Of a stretch of DNA of 64,000 bases, positions 1 to 10,952 are shown in pieces. Below the pieces are notes generated by a model. It was given only the letters and a program-made list of their open reading frames with translations. It searched no databases and was not told the DNA's origin. The stretch's first letter is position 1. Every line of letters begins with the position of its first letter. The stretch comes from an uncultured Coriobacteriaceae bacterium (GTDB lineage Bacteria > Actinomycetota > Coriobacteriia > Coriobacteriales > Atopobiaceae), in assembly GCA_902803315.1 (NCBI GenBank), contig CADCPM010000037.1, positions 1-64,000 on the forward strand, given 5' to 3'. Both the position numbers and the translations under genes were made by a program.

Positions 1-1
1 A

Positions 2-78
2 TGGTGGGCCTGACAAGGCTCGAACTTGTGACCTCCCGGTTATCAGCCGGACGCTCTGACCAACTGAGCTACAGGCCC
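2..78 (-). tRNA. tRNA-Ile (GAT)
   Basis: Read on the minus strand, the sequence folds as a complete 77-nt cloverleaf with a 7-bp acceptor stem (GGGCCTG with CAGGCCC), discriminator A and an encoded CCA tail. The anticodon loop reads CTGATAA, giving anticodon GAT for isoleucine. The T-loop TTCGAGC and the D-arm GCTCAGTTGGTCAGAGC are normal. It is transcribed away from the gene that follows. No rRNA genes are visible in the few bases before it. Confidence 0.95.
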
Positions 79-166
79 ATCCGCAACGAAATACATTACC
101 CGAGTTGCATGGGTTAGTCAAGTGAAATCTCAAAATTCATTTGTCTTTTTCGTTGCGAGGGGTAGA

Positions 167-676
167 ATGTTCCGCATGGCACTCATTCGTATGGACATAC
201 AATCAGTGGTTGTGGGCGCAGGTCCCGTTGCGTCGGTGGTCGTGCTCAAGCCTCGACACAGCGACTCTAGCGCTAAGCTCCCCATCCGCATTGGGACGTT
301 CGAGGCGGCAGCCATTAGCATGGGCGTCGACGGGCGCAAGCAGAAGCGTCCCACGACGCACGATCTGCTGCAAAACGTCATCGCGGAACTTGGCGCCAGC
401 GTTACTAGCGTGGTTATAAACAACGTGCGCGACACGACCTTCTTCGCCCAAGTGTGCATGAGAAACGCGCAGGGGGAGAGCCTGAGCATCGACGCGAGGC
501 CCTCTGACGCGCTTGCCCTTGCCGTACGCACGCACGTTCCCGTGTTCGTGGAGAGCGACGTTTTTTCGGCCGCGACGCTTCCGGATTTCTCATCGGTTGA
601 GCGGGACCAGCGCGAGCAGGAAGCACAGGCATTCCACGACTTCGTCGAGGGCTTGTCTCCCGAAGACTTTTCGTAG
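167..676 (+). CDS. Bifunctional nuclease family protein (DUF151)
   Basis: A 169-residue protein of the DUF151/BFN family (PF02577). The core is recognisable: an N-terminal strand IQSVVVG, then LPIRIGTFEAAAI, a helix THDLLQNVIAELG, strand VTSVVINNV with FFAQV, and the signature SIDARPSDALALAVR followed by VPVFV. Plant and Thermotoga members have been described as nucleases or wound-response proteins, but the bacterial role is poorly known. A GTG 45 bases upstream is in frame. I chose the ATG at 167 because GAGGGG sits just before it. The acidic C-terminal tail is typical of actinobacterial members. The gene stands alone: the tRNA upstream is on the other strand and an inverted-repeat array begins 24 bases after the stop. 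Confidence 0.85.
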   Translation: MFRMALIRMDIQSVVVGAGPVASVVVLKPRHSDSSAKLPIRIGTFEAAAISMGVDGRKQKRPTTHDLLQNVIAELGASVTSVVINNVRDTTFFAQVCMRNAQGESLSIDARPSDALALAVRTHVPVFVESDVFSAATLPDFSSVERDQREQEAQAFHDFVEGLSPEDFS

Positions 677-700
677 CCCTACCGCTGCCCAACCAGGCTT

Positions 701-983
701 GCGAAGTCTGTAACCGGGCACACAAAGTCTGTAGCCCCTCTCGCAAAGTCTGTAACCATCATTGCAAAGTCTGTAGCTCGGCTCGTAAAGTCTGTACATT
801 TCTGAATAAATATCAAATTCGACAACTGCTTTACCTGCGGTTTTGTAAAGAGTTCACATATTTCCCTACAGACTTTAGCCGAAAGATTACAGACTTTGCG
901 AGAGGGGCTACAGACTTTGTACGAGGCGCTACAGACTTTGCAGGAACGATTACAGACTTTGTCGCGGGCGACAGAGGTTTTGC
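701..983. repeat. 21-bp-period inverted iteron array 1
   Basis: Five copies of a 13-mer close to GCAAAGTCTGTAG start at 701, 722, 743, 764 and 785, an exact 21-bp period with variable 8-bp spacers. After a 68-bp gap (798-865), the reverse complement CTACAGACTTTGC recurs at 866, 887, 908, 929 and 950, with a decayed sixth copy near 971. The gap holds TTTACCTGC at offset 33. The 8-bp spacers are mostly not complementary between arms, so conservation of the 13-mer looks more like protein binding than pure RNA pairing. It lies downstream of the nuclease-like gene at 1039-2106. A near twin lies on the other side of that gene. Confidence 0.95.
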
Positions 984-1038
984 AACGCATTGTTCACTGG
1001 CGCATCCAGGAAGACGCCATCCTTCGGTCCAACCACAC

Positions 1039-2106
1039 TCAAAGACCCGAGGTTCCGAATCCGATGCTCTTGCGCTTTTCTCTGAAGTAGCGAAGTCTTT
1101 TCCTTGCCTCGGACGAGCTCACGTAGGGGTCAAGCGACATGATCTCGTCCCTGAGTTCCCGTTGCAGATTCATGTATCCCTGCGTCAGGGACGGCACTTT
1201 TGCGCCCAAAGACGGCGCAAGAACCCCACGTATTATGCGATCGAACTTAAGTGTGTCATTCATGTTTTCCGTTCGCAGGGTAAGGGCCGTCCAATCGTCT
1301 TTTACAAACGCCTGAATTCGCAGGTCGTCAACCGAAAGACGCGCACTGTCCTGGTGATTCTCCCAACTGTCATACTCTAAAAGGGTCTTATGGTCATACC
1401 AACACAAATCTGGAGTTATCTCCGACATTCCCACAATGGCCGCAGCTTCGGGAGACAAATGCACCTTTCGGTTGAGTTCTGGACGCTCCAACTCGTATCC
1501 GCCCATCATGGGTGGCAAACTGATGAGCAGGGGCGCTATGGACTCCCTCGGCGAGCGCGACCCCTCCAAACACATGTCGAGAGCGCGGCGCGCCGTTGCG
1601 GCGCCGTGAAACCTCCTTGTGCTATCAACCATATGCCGCAACGATTCCAGCGACGTGAGTGGTTTTCTCTCCAACAGGCTACGCTCGTCGTTGGGAGCAA
1701 TGGAGTAGTTTCCACACAACATCATGCCCACAGTCGCGAGCTGCACGTCGGTAAGGACACTCCCCAGCTGGACAAATGTGAGTTCGGGAGATGAGATGAA
1801 CACATGCTCGGTAAGACGGCGCAGGCTCCCAGGCGGAAGTTTTCCCTCTCGGAGGTGACAAGTGAAGAGGTCTGACTTGAAGGTGCGTCCATGGGCTGGT
1901 ACCAGCACGTCGAGAGGTGCGGGGAGCTTCTGCATAAACTTGCTCTCAAGAAGCCCCTCGCCAAGGATGGTGGTCGGGTTCTTTGCCGCCGCTCCCACGT
2001 CTTGAATATCCGTTTGGGTTTGCGGCAGCAGGCCCTTGTGTCCGATCACCGCCCAACAGGCGAGTGCGGACACGTGACTGAGGTATATGTTCGTATAAGT
2101 ATCCAT
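1039..2106 (-). CDS. AbiEi/DUF559-like nuclease-fold protein, paralogue 1
   Basis: A 355-residue protein, paralogous to the genes at 36574-37773 and 55764-56999. Shared landmarks, in order: LDVLVP near 65, SPELTFVQLG near 106 to 115, MLCGNY near 129, a helix with SPRE near 185, a GGY...RPELN segment near 202 to 212, then PDLCW (D233), LLEYDS (E244, Y245, D246) and H251. The last part resembles the PD-(D/E)XK core of DUF559/Vsr-type nucleases. The whole layout recalls actinobacterial proteins with an AbiEi-like N-terminal part. A basic tail follows residue 300. No toxin partner lies next to it. The upstream DNA is AT-rich and both sides carry 21-bp inverted arrays, which suggests acquisition as a unit. 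Enzymatic activity is inferred only. Confidence 0.6.
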   Translation of the reverse strand: MDTYTNIYLSHVSALACWAVIGHKGLLPQTQTDIQDVGAAAKNPTTILGEGLLESKFMQKLPAPLDVLVPAHGRTFKSDLFTCHLREGKLPPGSLRRLTEHVFISSPELTFVQLGSVLTDVQLATVGMMLCGNYSIAPNDERSLLERKPLTSLESLRHMVDSTRRFHGAATARRALDMCLEGSRSPRESIAPLLISLPPMMGGYELERPELNRKVHLSPEAAAIVGMSEITPDLCWYDHKTLLEYDSWENHQDSARLSVDDLRIQAFVKDDWTALTLRTENMNDTLKFDRIIRGVLAPSLGAKVPSLTQGYMNLQRELRDEIMSLDPYVSSSEARKRLRYFREKRKSIGFGTSGL

Positions 2107-2436
2107 GGCGCAACCATACCCAACCTATTGCGCGGAAATTGCGCTTATAGCGACCGCATACTTCCCCGCTGAATCACGATATTTGGGTGTGACGTGCGAA
2201 AATGCGGTCTGTTCCAAAATGCACTGATGCTTTTTGGAATTTTATGGCTACGTTTCTCCATCTTTTGAGCACATTTGACCTGCGATTATATGTTTTCAAA
2301 TTTTTTGTATGCAAATTGCATAATCAGTGCCTAATTTTTATGCAGTAATCCGCTTGTTTATGCATAAATGAATGTTGAATACTTTGTTGAAAAATCAAAA
2401 CGCACTCAGCGATAGAAGATTCCCGCTCAATCACTC
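2107..2436. other. AT-rich upstream region of paralogue 1
   Basis: No gene is visible in these 330 bases. The stretch is clearly richer in A and T than the flanking gyrA side and contains runs such as CAAATTTTTTGTATG, which suggests imported DNA. A small hairpin, TTCCAAAA...TTTTTGGAA, lies near 2212-2241. The string GTTCCAAAATGCA also occurs near 36184, upstream of the second paralogue. The promoter of the 1039-2106 gene should be here, but no convincing -35/-10 pair was found. Confidence 0.5.
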
Positions 2437-2740
2437 GCAAAGTCTGTAGCCCGCCTCGCAAAGTCTGTAGCCACGCCCACAAAGTCTGTAGCGTTTCGAA
2501 CAAAGTCTGTAACCTGGATGGCAAAGTCTGTAGTGCCCAGAGTAAAGTCTGTAGATATTTAAAAGCTGTTTAGGAGAAGCATACGGTTTACCAGGTGTTT
2601 TATATAAAGGTCATTTTTAGTTCTACAGACTTTGCTGCCTAAATTACAGACTTTGCCAGGGAGATTACAGACTTTGCGAGGCGGGCTACAGACTTTGCGA
2701 GGCGGGCTACAGACTTTACGAATAGGGGTACAGACTTTGC
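2437..2740. repeat. 21-bp-period inverted iteron array 2
   Basis: Six copies of GCAAAGTCTGTAG-like 13-mers start at 2437, 2458, 2479, 2500, 2521 and 2542, every 21 bp. After a 68-bp gap (2555-2622), six inverted copies start at 2623, 2644, 2665, 2686, 2707 and 2728. Gap length and period match array 1 exactly, and TTTACC again falls at gap offset 33-38. The right halves of the two gaps also align (TTTACC, then GTTTT, TA, AG and TCA at the same positions). The two arrays therefore form a same-orientation pair enclosing the nuclease-like gene. Confidence 0.95.
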
Positions 2741-2811
2741 ACATGGTGTGGCCAGCGACGTGGCCAGAGGCGTGCCCAGCGACGCGGCCGGACAGAACGC
2801 TGACCCAAGCA

Positions 2812-2849
2812 CAGAGGCCCCTCCCCGGCGAAGCGGGAAGGGACCTCTG
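2812..2849 (-). terminator. Probable gyrA transcription terminator hairpin
   Basis: On the minus strand, AGAGGTCCCTTCCC pairs with the later GGGGAGGGGCCTCT around a GC-rich loop, about 55 bases after the gyrA stop. No T-run follows, so it may be a Rho-assisted or processed end rather than a classical intrinsic terminator. Confidence 0.55.
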
Positions 2850-2902
2850 CAGTGTCTAGGCCCTCGTGGGAAAGGCCAACAAAACGGCATCGAACGTTAA
2901 GG

Positions 2903-5728
2903 TTACTCGTCCAACAGCGACTCGTCAAATTCCTCGTCGCCGCCGACGTCCACGTTGTCAGGATCGTCCATGTCGCCACCGGCGGCCGCGATGTCGAGCA
3001 CCGCCTGCGCCTCGCCGGCACCGGCACGACGCTTGGGCGCCTTCTTCTTGCGCGCGATCATGCGAGCCATGGCGCTCACGCGGTCGCCTTCGCTCAGGTT
3101 CATGATCTTGACGCCCTGGGTCGCACGGCCCTGACGCGAGATGTCCTCTGCCTTGACGCGTATCATAACACCGGCAACGGACACAATCATGAGCTCGTGC
3201 TGCGGGCCAACCACTCGGCACGCCACCAGCTTGCCCTTCTTCTGGGTCATGGCAATGGTAAACACGCCCTGACCACCGCGATTGCGGACGGGATACTCGC
3301 TCACCGCCGTGCGCTTGCCAAAGCCGTTCTCGGTGATAACGACGAGGTCGCCCTTGCCGTTGCTTATCTCCATGCCCAGCACGCGCGCGTCGTCCTTGAG
3401 GGCCATGCCGCGCACGCCGCTGGTGTCGCGGCCCATCGAGCGCACCTGGCTCTCGTCGAACACGATCGCCTTGCCGTCGGTGCTGCACAGGATGACCCTG
3501 TCCTCGGACTTCACGCGGCGCACGCCCACCAGCTCGTCGCCAGCCTTGAGCTTGATGGCGATGAGCCCGCCGGAGCGGTTGACGTCGTACTCGGCCATAG
3601 CCGTCTTCTTCACCATGCCGGAGGCGGTGGAGAACATGAGGTACTCGTCCTTGGGGAAGTCGCGCGCGGCGATGACGGCCATGGGATGCTCGCCCTCTGC
3701 CAGGTTGAGCACGTTGACAAGTGCCGAGCCGCGGGCTTGTCGGCTACCGAGCGGCAGCTCGTGCACCTTGAGGCGATACACCTTGCCCTTGTTGGTGAAG
3801 AACAGCATGTAGTCGTGGGTGCTCGCCACGAACAGGTCCTCGACGTAGTCGTTGTCCTTGAGCGACAGGCCCCTCATGCCCTTGCCGCCCCGCTTCTGCG
3901 AGCGATAGGTGGCCACCGGCAGGCGCTTTACGTAGCCTGCGTGGGTGAAGGTCACGACCATGTCCTCCTCGGCGATAAGGTCCTCCACGTCCAGGTCCTC
4001 GGCGCCCTGCGCGTTGATCTGCGTGCGACGCGGGGTGGCAAAGCGCTCGGAGATCTGGCGCAGCTCGTCCTTGATCACGCCCAAGAGCTTGTCCTTGTGC
4101 TCCAGGAGGTCGGTGTAGTAGGCGATCCGCTCGCGCAGGTCCTCGATCTGGGCCACGAGCTGGTCGCGTGCGAGTCCCGTAAGGCGGCGCAGGCGCATCT
4201 GCAGGATGGCCTCGCACTGAACCTCGTCCAGGCCAAAGCGCTCGTTCATGCGGCGCTTGGACTCCGCGTCGTCGCGCGAGCTGCGGATGATGTGCACGAT
4301 CTCGTCGATGTTGTCCACGGCGATGAGAAGACCCTCGCGGATGTGCAGATCCTTCTGCGCCTTGGCGAGGTCGAACTGCGTGCGCCTGGTGACAACGTCC
4401 ACCTGGTGATCGATGTAGTGGCGCAGCATCTCGGGAAGCGTGAGGGTGCGCGGCACGCCGTCCACCAGCGCGATGTCTATGACGCCGAAGTTGGCCTGGA
4501 GCTGCGTGCGCTTGTACAGGTTGTTCAGGACGACCTGCGGCACCGCGCCGCTCTTGAGGTCGATCACGATGCGCATGCCCTTGCGGTTGGACTCGTCTCG
4601 CATGTCGGAAATGCCCTCTATGCGCTTCTCGTTTACCTGCTGGGCGATCTTCTCCTGCAAAAGACCCTTGTTCACCTGATACGGGATCTCGGTGACCACC
4701 AGGCGCTGCCTGCCGCCGCGGCCCACGCTCTCCACGTGCACCTTGGAGCGCACCGTAATGGAGCCACGACCCGTGGCATACGCGTCGCGGATGCCGTCGG
4801 TGCCCATGATGATGCCTCCGGTGGGGAAGTCCGGACCGGGAAGGACCTTCATGATTTCTTCCAGGGAGGCGTCGGGGTTGTCGATAAGAAGGCAGACGGC
4901 GTCGATGACCTCGCCCAGGTTGTGGGGAGGCACGTTGGTGGCCATGCCCACCGCGATTCCCGACGAGCCGTTTACCAGCAGGTTGGGAAAACGTGCGGGC
5001 AGCACGGCCGGCTCGGACAAGGACTCGTCGTAGTTGGGTTGCAGGTCAACGGTCTCTTTGTCCAGGTCGCGCAGCATCTCCATCGCGGCATGCGTGAGGC
5101 GCGACTCCGTGTAGCGCATGGCCGCCGGGGGATCGCCGTCCACGGAGCCGAAGTTGCCGTGGCCGTCCACGAGCGGCAGGCGCATGGAGAAGTCCTGCGC
5201 CATACGCACCATGGAGTCATAGATGGCCGAGTCACCGTGCGGGTGGTACTTGCCCATAACCTCGCCGACGGTCCACGCACTCTTCTTATGCGGGCGCGTG
5301 GGCACGATGTGGGCCTCGTTCATGGCGTACAGGATGCGGCGGTGGACCGGCTTGAGGCCGTCTCGCACGTCGGGCAGTGCGCGGGCCACGATGACCGACA
5401 TGGAGTACTCGAGGAACGAGGTCTTCATTTCGGACGCCATCTCGATGGGCTTGAGCGCGCCGCCGTGGATGTCGGTGAGGTCCAGCCTCGTGCCAGCCTC
5501 GTCGGATATGGTGTGACTCAGGTTCGCGCCCGCAAGGTTGACAGAACCCTGCTCGGGCGGATAGTCGTCCTCCATCTCGTCGTACACGTCGGAGGGGTCC
5601 TCGTCGTCGCGCTCGGGATCCACCTCCATGTCGTGCATGGCGCGATTTACGAGGTCGTCCAGGTGGTCGCGCCCGTCGGGACCGCGCAACTCGTCCTGGT
5701 TCTCGCTGTTGTTCGTCTCGTCTGCCAA
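2903..5728 (-). CDS. gyrA: DNA gyrase subunit A
   Basis: A 941-residue GyrA, the breakage-reunion subunit of DNA gyrase. The catalytic tyrosine is Y206 in AAMRYTESR. The quinolone-resistance region reads [11 protein letters not shown] with S167 and D171, equivalent to E. coli S83 and D87, so it has the susceptible-type residues. The GyrA box [12 protein letters not shown] and the C-terminal beta-pinwheel repeats are present, with an acidic tail. Relative to E. coli there is an N-terminal extension of about 84 residues that is strongly acidic ([19 protein letters not shown]). The start codon is TTG, supported by AAGGAGAG upstream. It follows gyrB in the same direction, separated by 149 bp containing a large hairpin. 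Confidence 0.98.
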   Translation of the reverse strand: MADETNNSENQDELRGPDGRDHLDDLVNRAMHDMEVDPERDDEDPSDVYDEMEDDYPPEQGSVNLAGANLSHTISDEAGTRLDLTDIHGGALKPIEMASEMKTSFLEYSMSVIVARALPDVRDGLKPVHRRILYAMNEAHIVPTRPHKKSAWTVGEVMGKYHPHGDSAIYDSMVRMAQDFSMRLPLVDGHGNFGSVDGDPPAAMRYTESRLTHAAMEMLRDLDKETVDLQPNYDESLSEPAVLPARFPNLLVNGSSGIAVGMATNVPPHNLGEVIDAVCLLIDNPDASLEEIMKVLPGPDFPTGGIIMGTDGIRDAYATGRGSITVRSKVHVESVGRGGRQRLVVTEIPYQVNKGLLQEKIAQQVNEKRIEGISDMRDESNRKGMRIVIDLKSGAVPQVVLNNLYKRTQLQANFGVIDIALVDGVPRTLTLPEMLRHYIDHQVDVVTRRTQFDLAKAQKDLHIREGLLIAVDNIDEIVHIIRSSRDDAESKRRMNERFGLDEVQCEAILQMRLRRLTGLARDQLVAQIEDLRERIAYYTDLLEHKDKLLGVIKDELRQISERFATPRRTQINAQGAEDLDVEDLIAEEDMVVTFTHAGYVKRLPVATYRSQKRGGKGMRGLSLKDNDYVEDLFVASTHDYMLFFTNKGKVYRLKVHELPLGSRQARGSALVNVLNLAEGEHPMAVIAARDFPKDEYLMFSTASGMVKKTAMAEYDVNRSGGLIAIKLKAGDELVGVRRVKSEDRVILCSTDGKAIVFDESQVRSMGRDTSGVRGMALKDDARVLGMEISNGKGDLVVITENGFGKRTAVSEYPVRNRGGQGVFTIAMTQKKGKLVACRVVGPQHELMIVSVAGVMIRVKAEDISRQGRATQGVKIMNLSEGDRVSAMARMIARKKKAPKRRAGAGEAQAVLDIAAAGGDMDDPDNVDVGGDEEFDESLLDE

Positions 5729-5797
5729 CTATCTCTCCTTCTAAACTCGCCGCGAAGCGGCGAACCATCATCTACGCGGGTGGCGTTACCCGCCCGC

Positions 5798-5866
5798 GGG
5801 GATTCCTCTCGTCTCCGCGCGCAGTTCGCGAAGCGCTGTTTGAGCGCGGAGACGAGAGGAATCCCC
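5798..5866. repeat. Perfect 23-bp inverted repeat between gyrB and gyrA
   Basis: Arms 5798-5820 and 5844-5866 are perfectly complementary over 23 bp and are separated by a 23-base loop that itself contains TTCGCGAAGCG. The hairpin fills most of the gyrB-gyrA intergenic gap. No T-run follows on either strand. It could attenuate or stabilise the gyrBA message, or be an inserted palindromic element. A smaller hairpin, CGCCGCGAAGCGGCG, lies at about 5749-5763. Confidence 0.9.
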
Positions 5867-5877
5867 GTACGAACACC

Positions 5878-8418
<2,541 letters not shown>

Positions 8419-8435
<17 letters not shown>

Positions 8436-9513
8436 AGCGCACCACCTTGGCATCCTCGAGCAGCTCGGACGGGAAGTACGCGAGGTTGGTCGTGGTAACG
8501 ACCGTCTGGATGCCGCCCTCCACGAAGCGCGTCATGGCGGCGCGTCGCTTCTCGTCCAGCTCGCTCATGACGTCGTCGAGCAGCAGTAGGGGCTGCTCTC
8601 CCAGGACCTCCCGCGCGATGGCGACCTCAGCCATCTTCCACGCGAGCACCACCGACCGCTGTTGCCCCTGGCTGCCGAACGAGCGCGCGTTGCGACCGTC
8701 TATGCTGAACGCCACGTCGTCGCGCTGGGGCCCCACCAACGTCACGCCGCGCGCGAGCTCCTCCTCGCGCAGCTCGGCGAGTCGGTCGAGGAACAGGTCG
8801 CGCAGCTCGTCGCGCTCGAGGTCCTCCATGCCGCCGCCAAGGCTGCTCTCGTAGGTGCATTCAAGGACCTCGTTGCCTCCCACCTGCGAATATATGGATC
8901 GCACGTGGCGCCTCAGCCTGCAGAACATGGAGAGACGGGCGTGGAGCAGGGTGGCGCCGCCCAAGGCGACCGACGCGTCCCAGGCATCCAGGAGGCCGAG
9001 GTCGACCTGGGGGTCCTTCAGGAGTCGGTTGCGCTGCTCCACCGCGCGGGCATACGTGCGCGCGACCTTGCGGTAGCCCGCGCTCGCCTGCATCCCAAAC
9101 GCGTCGAGCTCGTCGCGGCGGTACTTGGCGCCGGCCTTCACGAACGAGAGGTCGTCAGGGCAGAACAGCACCGACATGAGCGTCGAGGACAGGTCCGCGG
9201 GGCGGGCGGGCTTGTCGTTGCGCTCGAAGCGCCGACGACTGCCCTCCACCGAGCACGCCACGTCCACCACGCGCCCGTCGCCTTCCAGGCGAAGATCCGC
9301 GCGGCCTGCCTGGGCACCCTCGCGCACGAGGTCGGCCGTGCGCGGATGCCTGAACGACGAGCCAGCCGTGAGCAGCTGCAGGGCCTCCACCGTGTTCGTC
9401 TTGCCCGTGGCGTTGGGCCCACACAGCACGGTAAGGCCCGGACCGAGCTCTATGGCCAGGCTGGAGAAGCTGCGCCAGTCGCGCAGGGCTATGCGGGTTG
9501 CAACGAGACCCAT
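8419..9513 (-). CDS. recF: DNA replication and repair protein RecF
   Basis: A 364-residue SMC-like ATPase that helps load RecA at gaps. Walker A is GPNATGKTN near residues 33-41. The signature region reads RSFGSQGQQRSVVLAWKMAE and Walker B is PLLLLDDVMSELDEKRR. The N-terminus ATRIALRDWRSF is typical of RecF. The start ATG is preceded by GGAGGAGAT. Downstream it overlaps dciA; upstream a hairpin separates it from dnaN. Confidence 0.96.
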
Positions 9514-9563
9514 GGTTCTATCTCCTCCGAGGTTTGCGGGGCTGCCCAGACGTTATATCTGGC

Positions 9564-9610
9564 CGATAACATCAGACGATAGGGATACTCCCCATTGTCT
9601 GATGTTATCG
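9564..9610. repeat. Hairpin between dnaN and recF
   Basis: Arms CGATAACATCAGAC (9564-9577) and GTCTGATGTTATCG (9597-9610) are perfect complements with a 19-base loop. The hairpin occupies the intergenic gap and begins seven bases after the dnaN stop. It could be an attenuator or terminator. No T-run follows on the minus strand. Confidence 0.8.
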
Positions 9611-9616
9611 TGTGGG

Positions 9617-10720
9617 CTACATGCGCACCGGCATGAGCAGGTACAGGTAGTTGATGCTGCCGTAGCTCTTGAACACCGCCGGCTGCATGGAACTCAGGAG
9701 CTCGAACGAGAGTTCCTTGTCCTGCGAGCTCGCGGCCACGCAGTCCAGCACGTAGTGGTAGTTGAGCGCAATGGAGAGCGACTCTCCCTCGACCTCCACG
9801 TCCATGAGCTCGGTGGACTCACCCTGGTCGGGCGAGGACGCCGAGAGCTTGAGCAGCGAGCCGTCGGCGTCTATGTCAAAGCGTACCGAGGGGTTGGACG
9901 TGGCGATTACGGCCACGCGGCGCAGCGCCTGCATCAGGCTCGCGGCGTCTATCTTGGCCGTCGTGTTGCAGGTGGCGGGAAGGAGCTGCCTGAAGTTGGG
10001 GAAGTTGCCCTCGATGCGGCGCGAGACGTAGGTGGTGTTGCCGAACGTGAACACGATCTGGCTCGAGGCGATGCCGATGGACAGCGTCTCGGAGCCCGAG
10101 GCGAGGGCCATGACGTCGTGGAGCACGGTTCCCGGCACGATGGCCTCGAACGGCTCCGACGCGCTGGAGGTCTCGGAGTTGGTGTCGCACACGGCGAGGC
10201 GGTACGAGTCGGTCGCCACCAGGCGAATGGTGTTCTGGTCGACGGTAAGCAGCACGCCCGCCAGGATGGGCCGCGACGTGTCCTTGCTGGTTACCTTGTA
10301 GACCTTGTCTACCATGGAGGACAAGAGCTCGCAGGGAAGCTCCACCGTCTGCTCCAAGTCGACGTGCGGGAACTCGGGGAAGTCCGAGGGATCGAGCGCA
10401 TTGAGCCTGAAGTGTGCCTTCTGGCAGTCGATGGACACCATGCCGGCCTCCGCCTCGACGGAGACGGCCGCGTCGGGAAGGTTCTTCGCCACGTTGGTGA
10501 GGATCCTGCCCGAAACCACCGTGGCGCCCTCCTCCTCCACGTTGGCGGGAATCGCGTGGCGAATGGAGATGTTTACGTTCGTGGTCTGCAACTCGATGGC
10601 ACCGGCCTCTGCCTTGATATAGATGCCCCCGAGGATGGGGAGCGTGGACTGTCCCCCGATGCCCTTGGCTACTACGGCGATGGCGCGTCCGAGTGCGGAC
10701 TGGCTGACGGTAAACTTCAT
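9617..10720 (-). CDS. dnaN: DNA polymerase III beta sliding clamp
   Basis: A 367-residue clamp of standard length with the expected three-fold domain arrangement. It starts MKFTVSQSALGRAIAVVAKGI and ends with the usual YLLMPVRM tail that lines the peptide-binding pocket. It tethers the polymerase to DNA and recruits repair factors. AGGAGG lies just before the ATG. It follows dnaA in the leftward direction. The 232-bp dnaA-dnaN gap (10721-10952) is AT-rich but shows no clear consensus DnaA boxes. Confidence 0.97.
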   Translation of the reverse strand: MKFTVSQSALGRAIAVVAKGIGGQSTLPILGGIYIKAEAGAIELQTTNVNISIRHAIPANVEEEGATVVSGRILTNVAKNLPDAAVSVEAEAGMVSIDCQKAHFRLNALDPSDFPEFPHVDLEQTVELPCELLSSMVDKVYKVTSKDTSRPILAGVLLTVDQNTIRLVATDSYRLAVCDTNSETSSASEPFEAIVPGTVLHDVMALASGSETLSIGIASSQIVFTFGNTTYVSRRIEGNFPNFRQLLPATCNTTAKIDAASLMQALRRVAVIATSNPSVRFDIDADGSLLKLSASSPDQGESTELMDVEVEGESLSIALNYHYVLDCVAASSQDKELSFELLSSMQPAVFKSYGSINYLYLLMPVRM

Positions 10721-10952
10721 GGCTCCTCCTATTTCTATTTATATATTCAATACATTTAGTAGTAACAATAGGTGCTGTATAAAAGTCGATAACTCCGACA
10801 AGGTGCAGGTGAGAGGGTAAATCGTGGGCCGCAAACGAGTACGTGGAATTCTACGCTTTCTTCTTTGAACACGGTTTCGAAAATGAGATTCTTCAACCGA
10901 GGGGCACTTGTCGCTCGTTGTGTTCGCGCTATTGACAAGATTTTGAACATTG

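Noticed and set aside
701-2740. CRISPR array
   Set aside because: The repeats are 13 bp with 8-bp spacers, are inverted in the middle, and no cas genes are present. Repeat and spacer lengths do not fit CRISPR.
690-2740. Plasmid-type replication origin with iterons
   Set aside because: Iteron-like arrays are present, but there is no replication initiator gene and both arrays are head-to-head inverted. Integration of a plasmid is possible but not supported.
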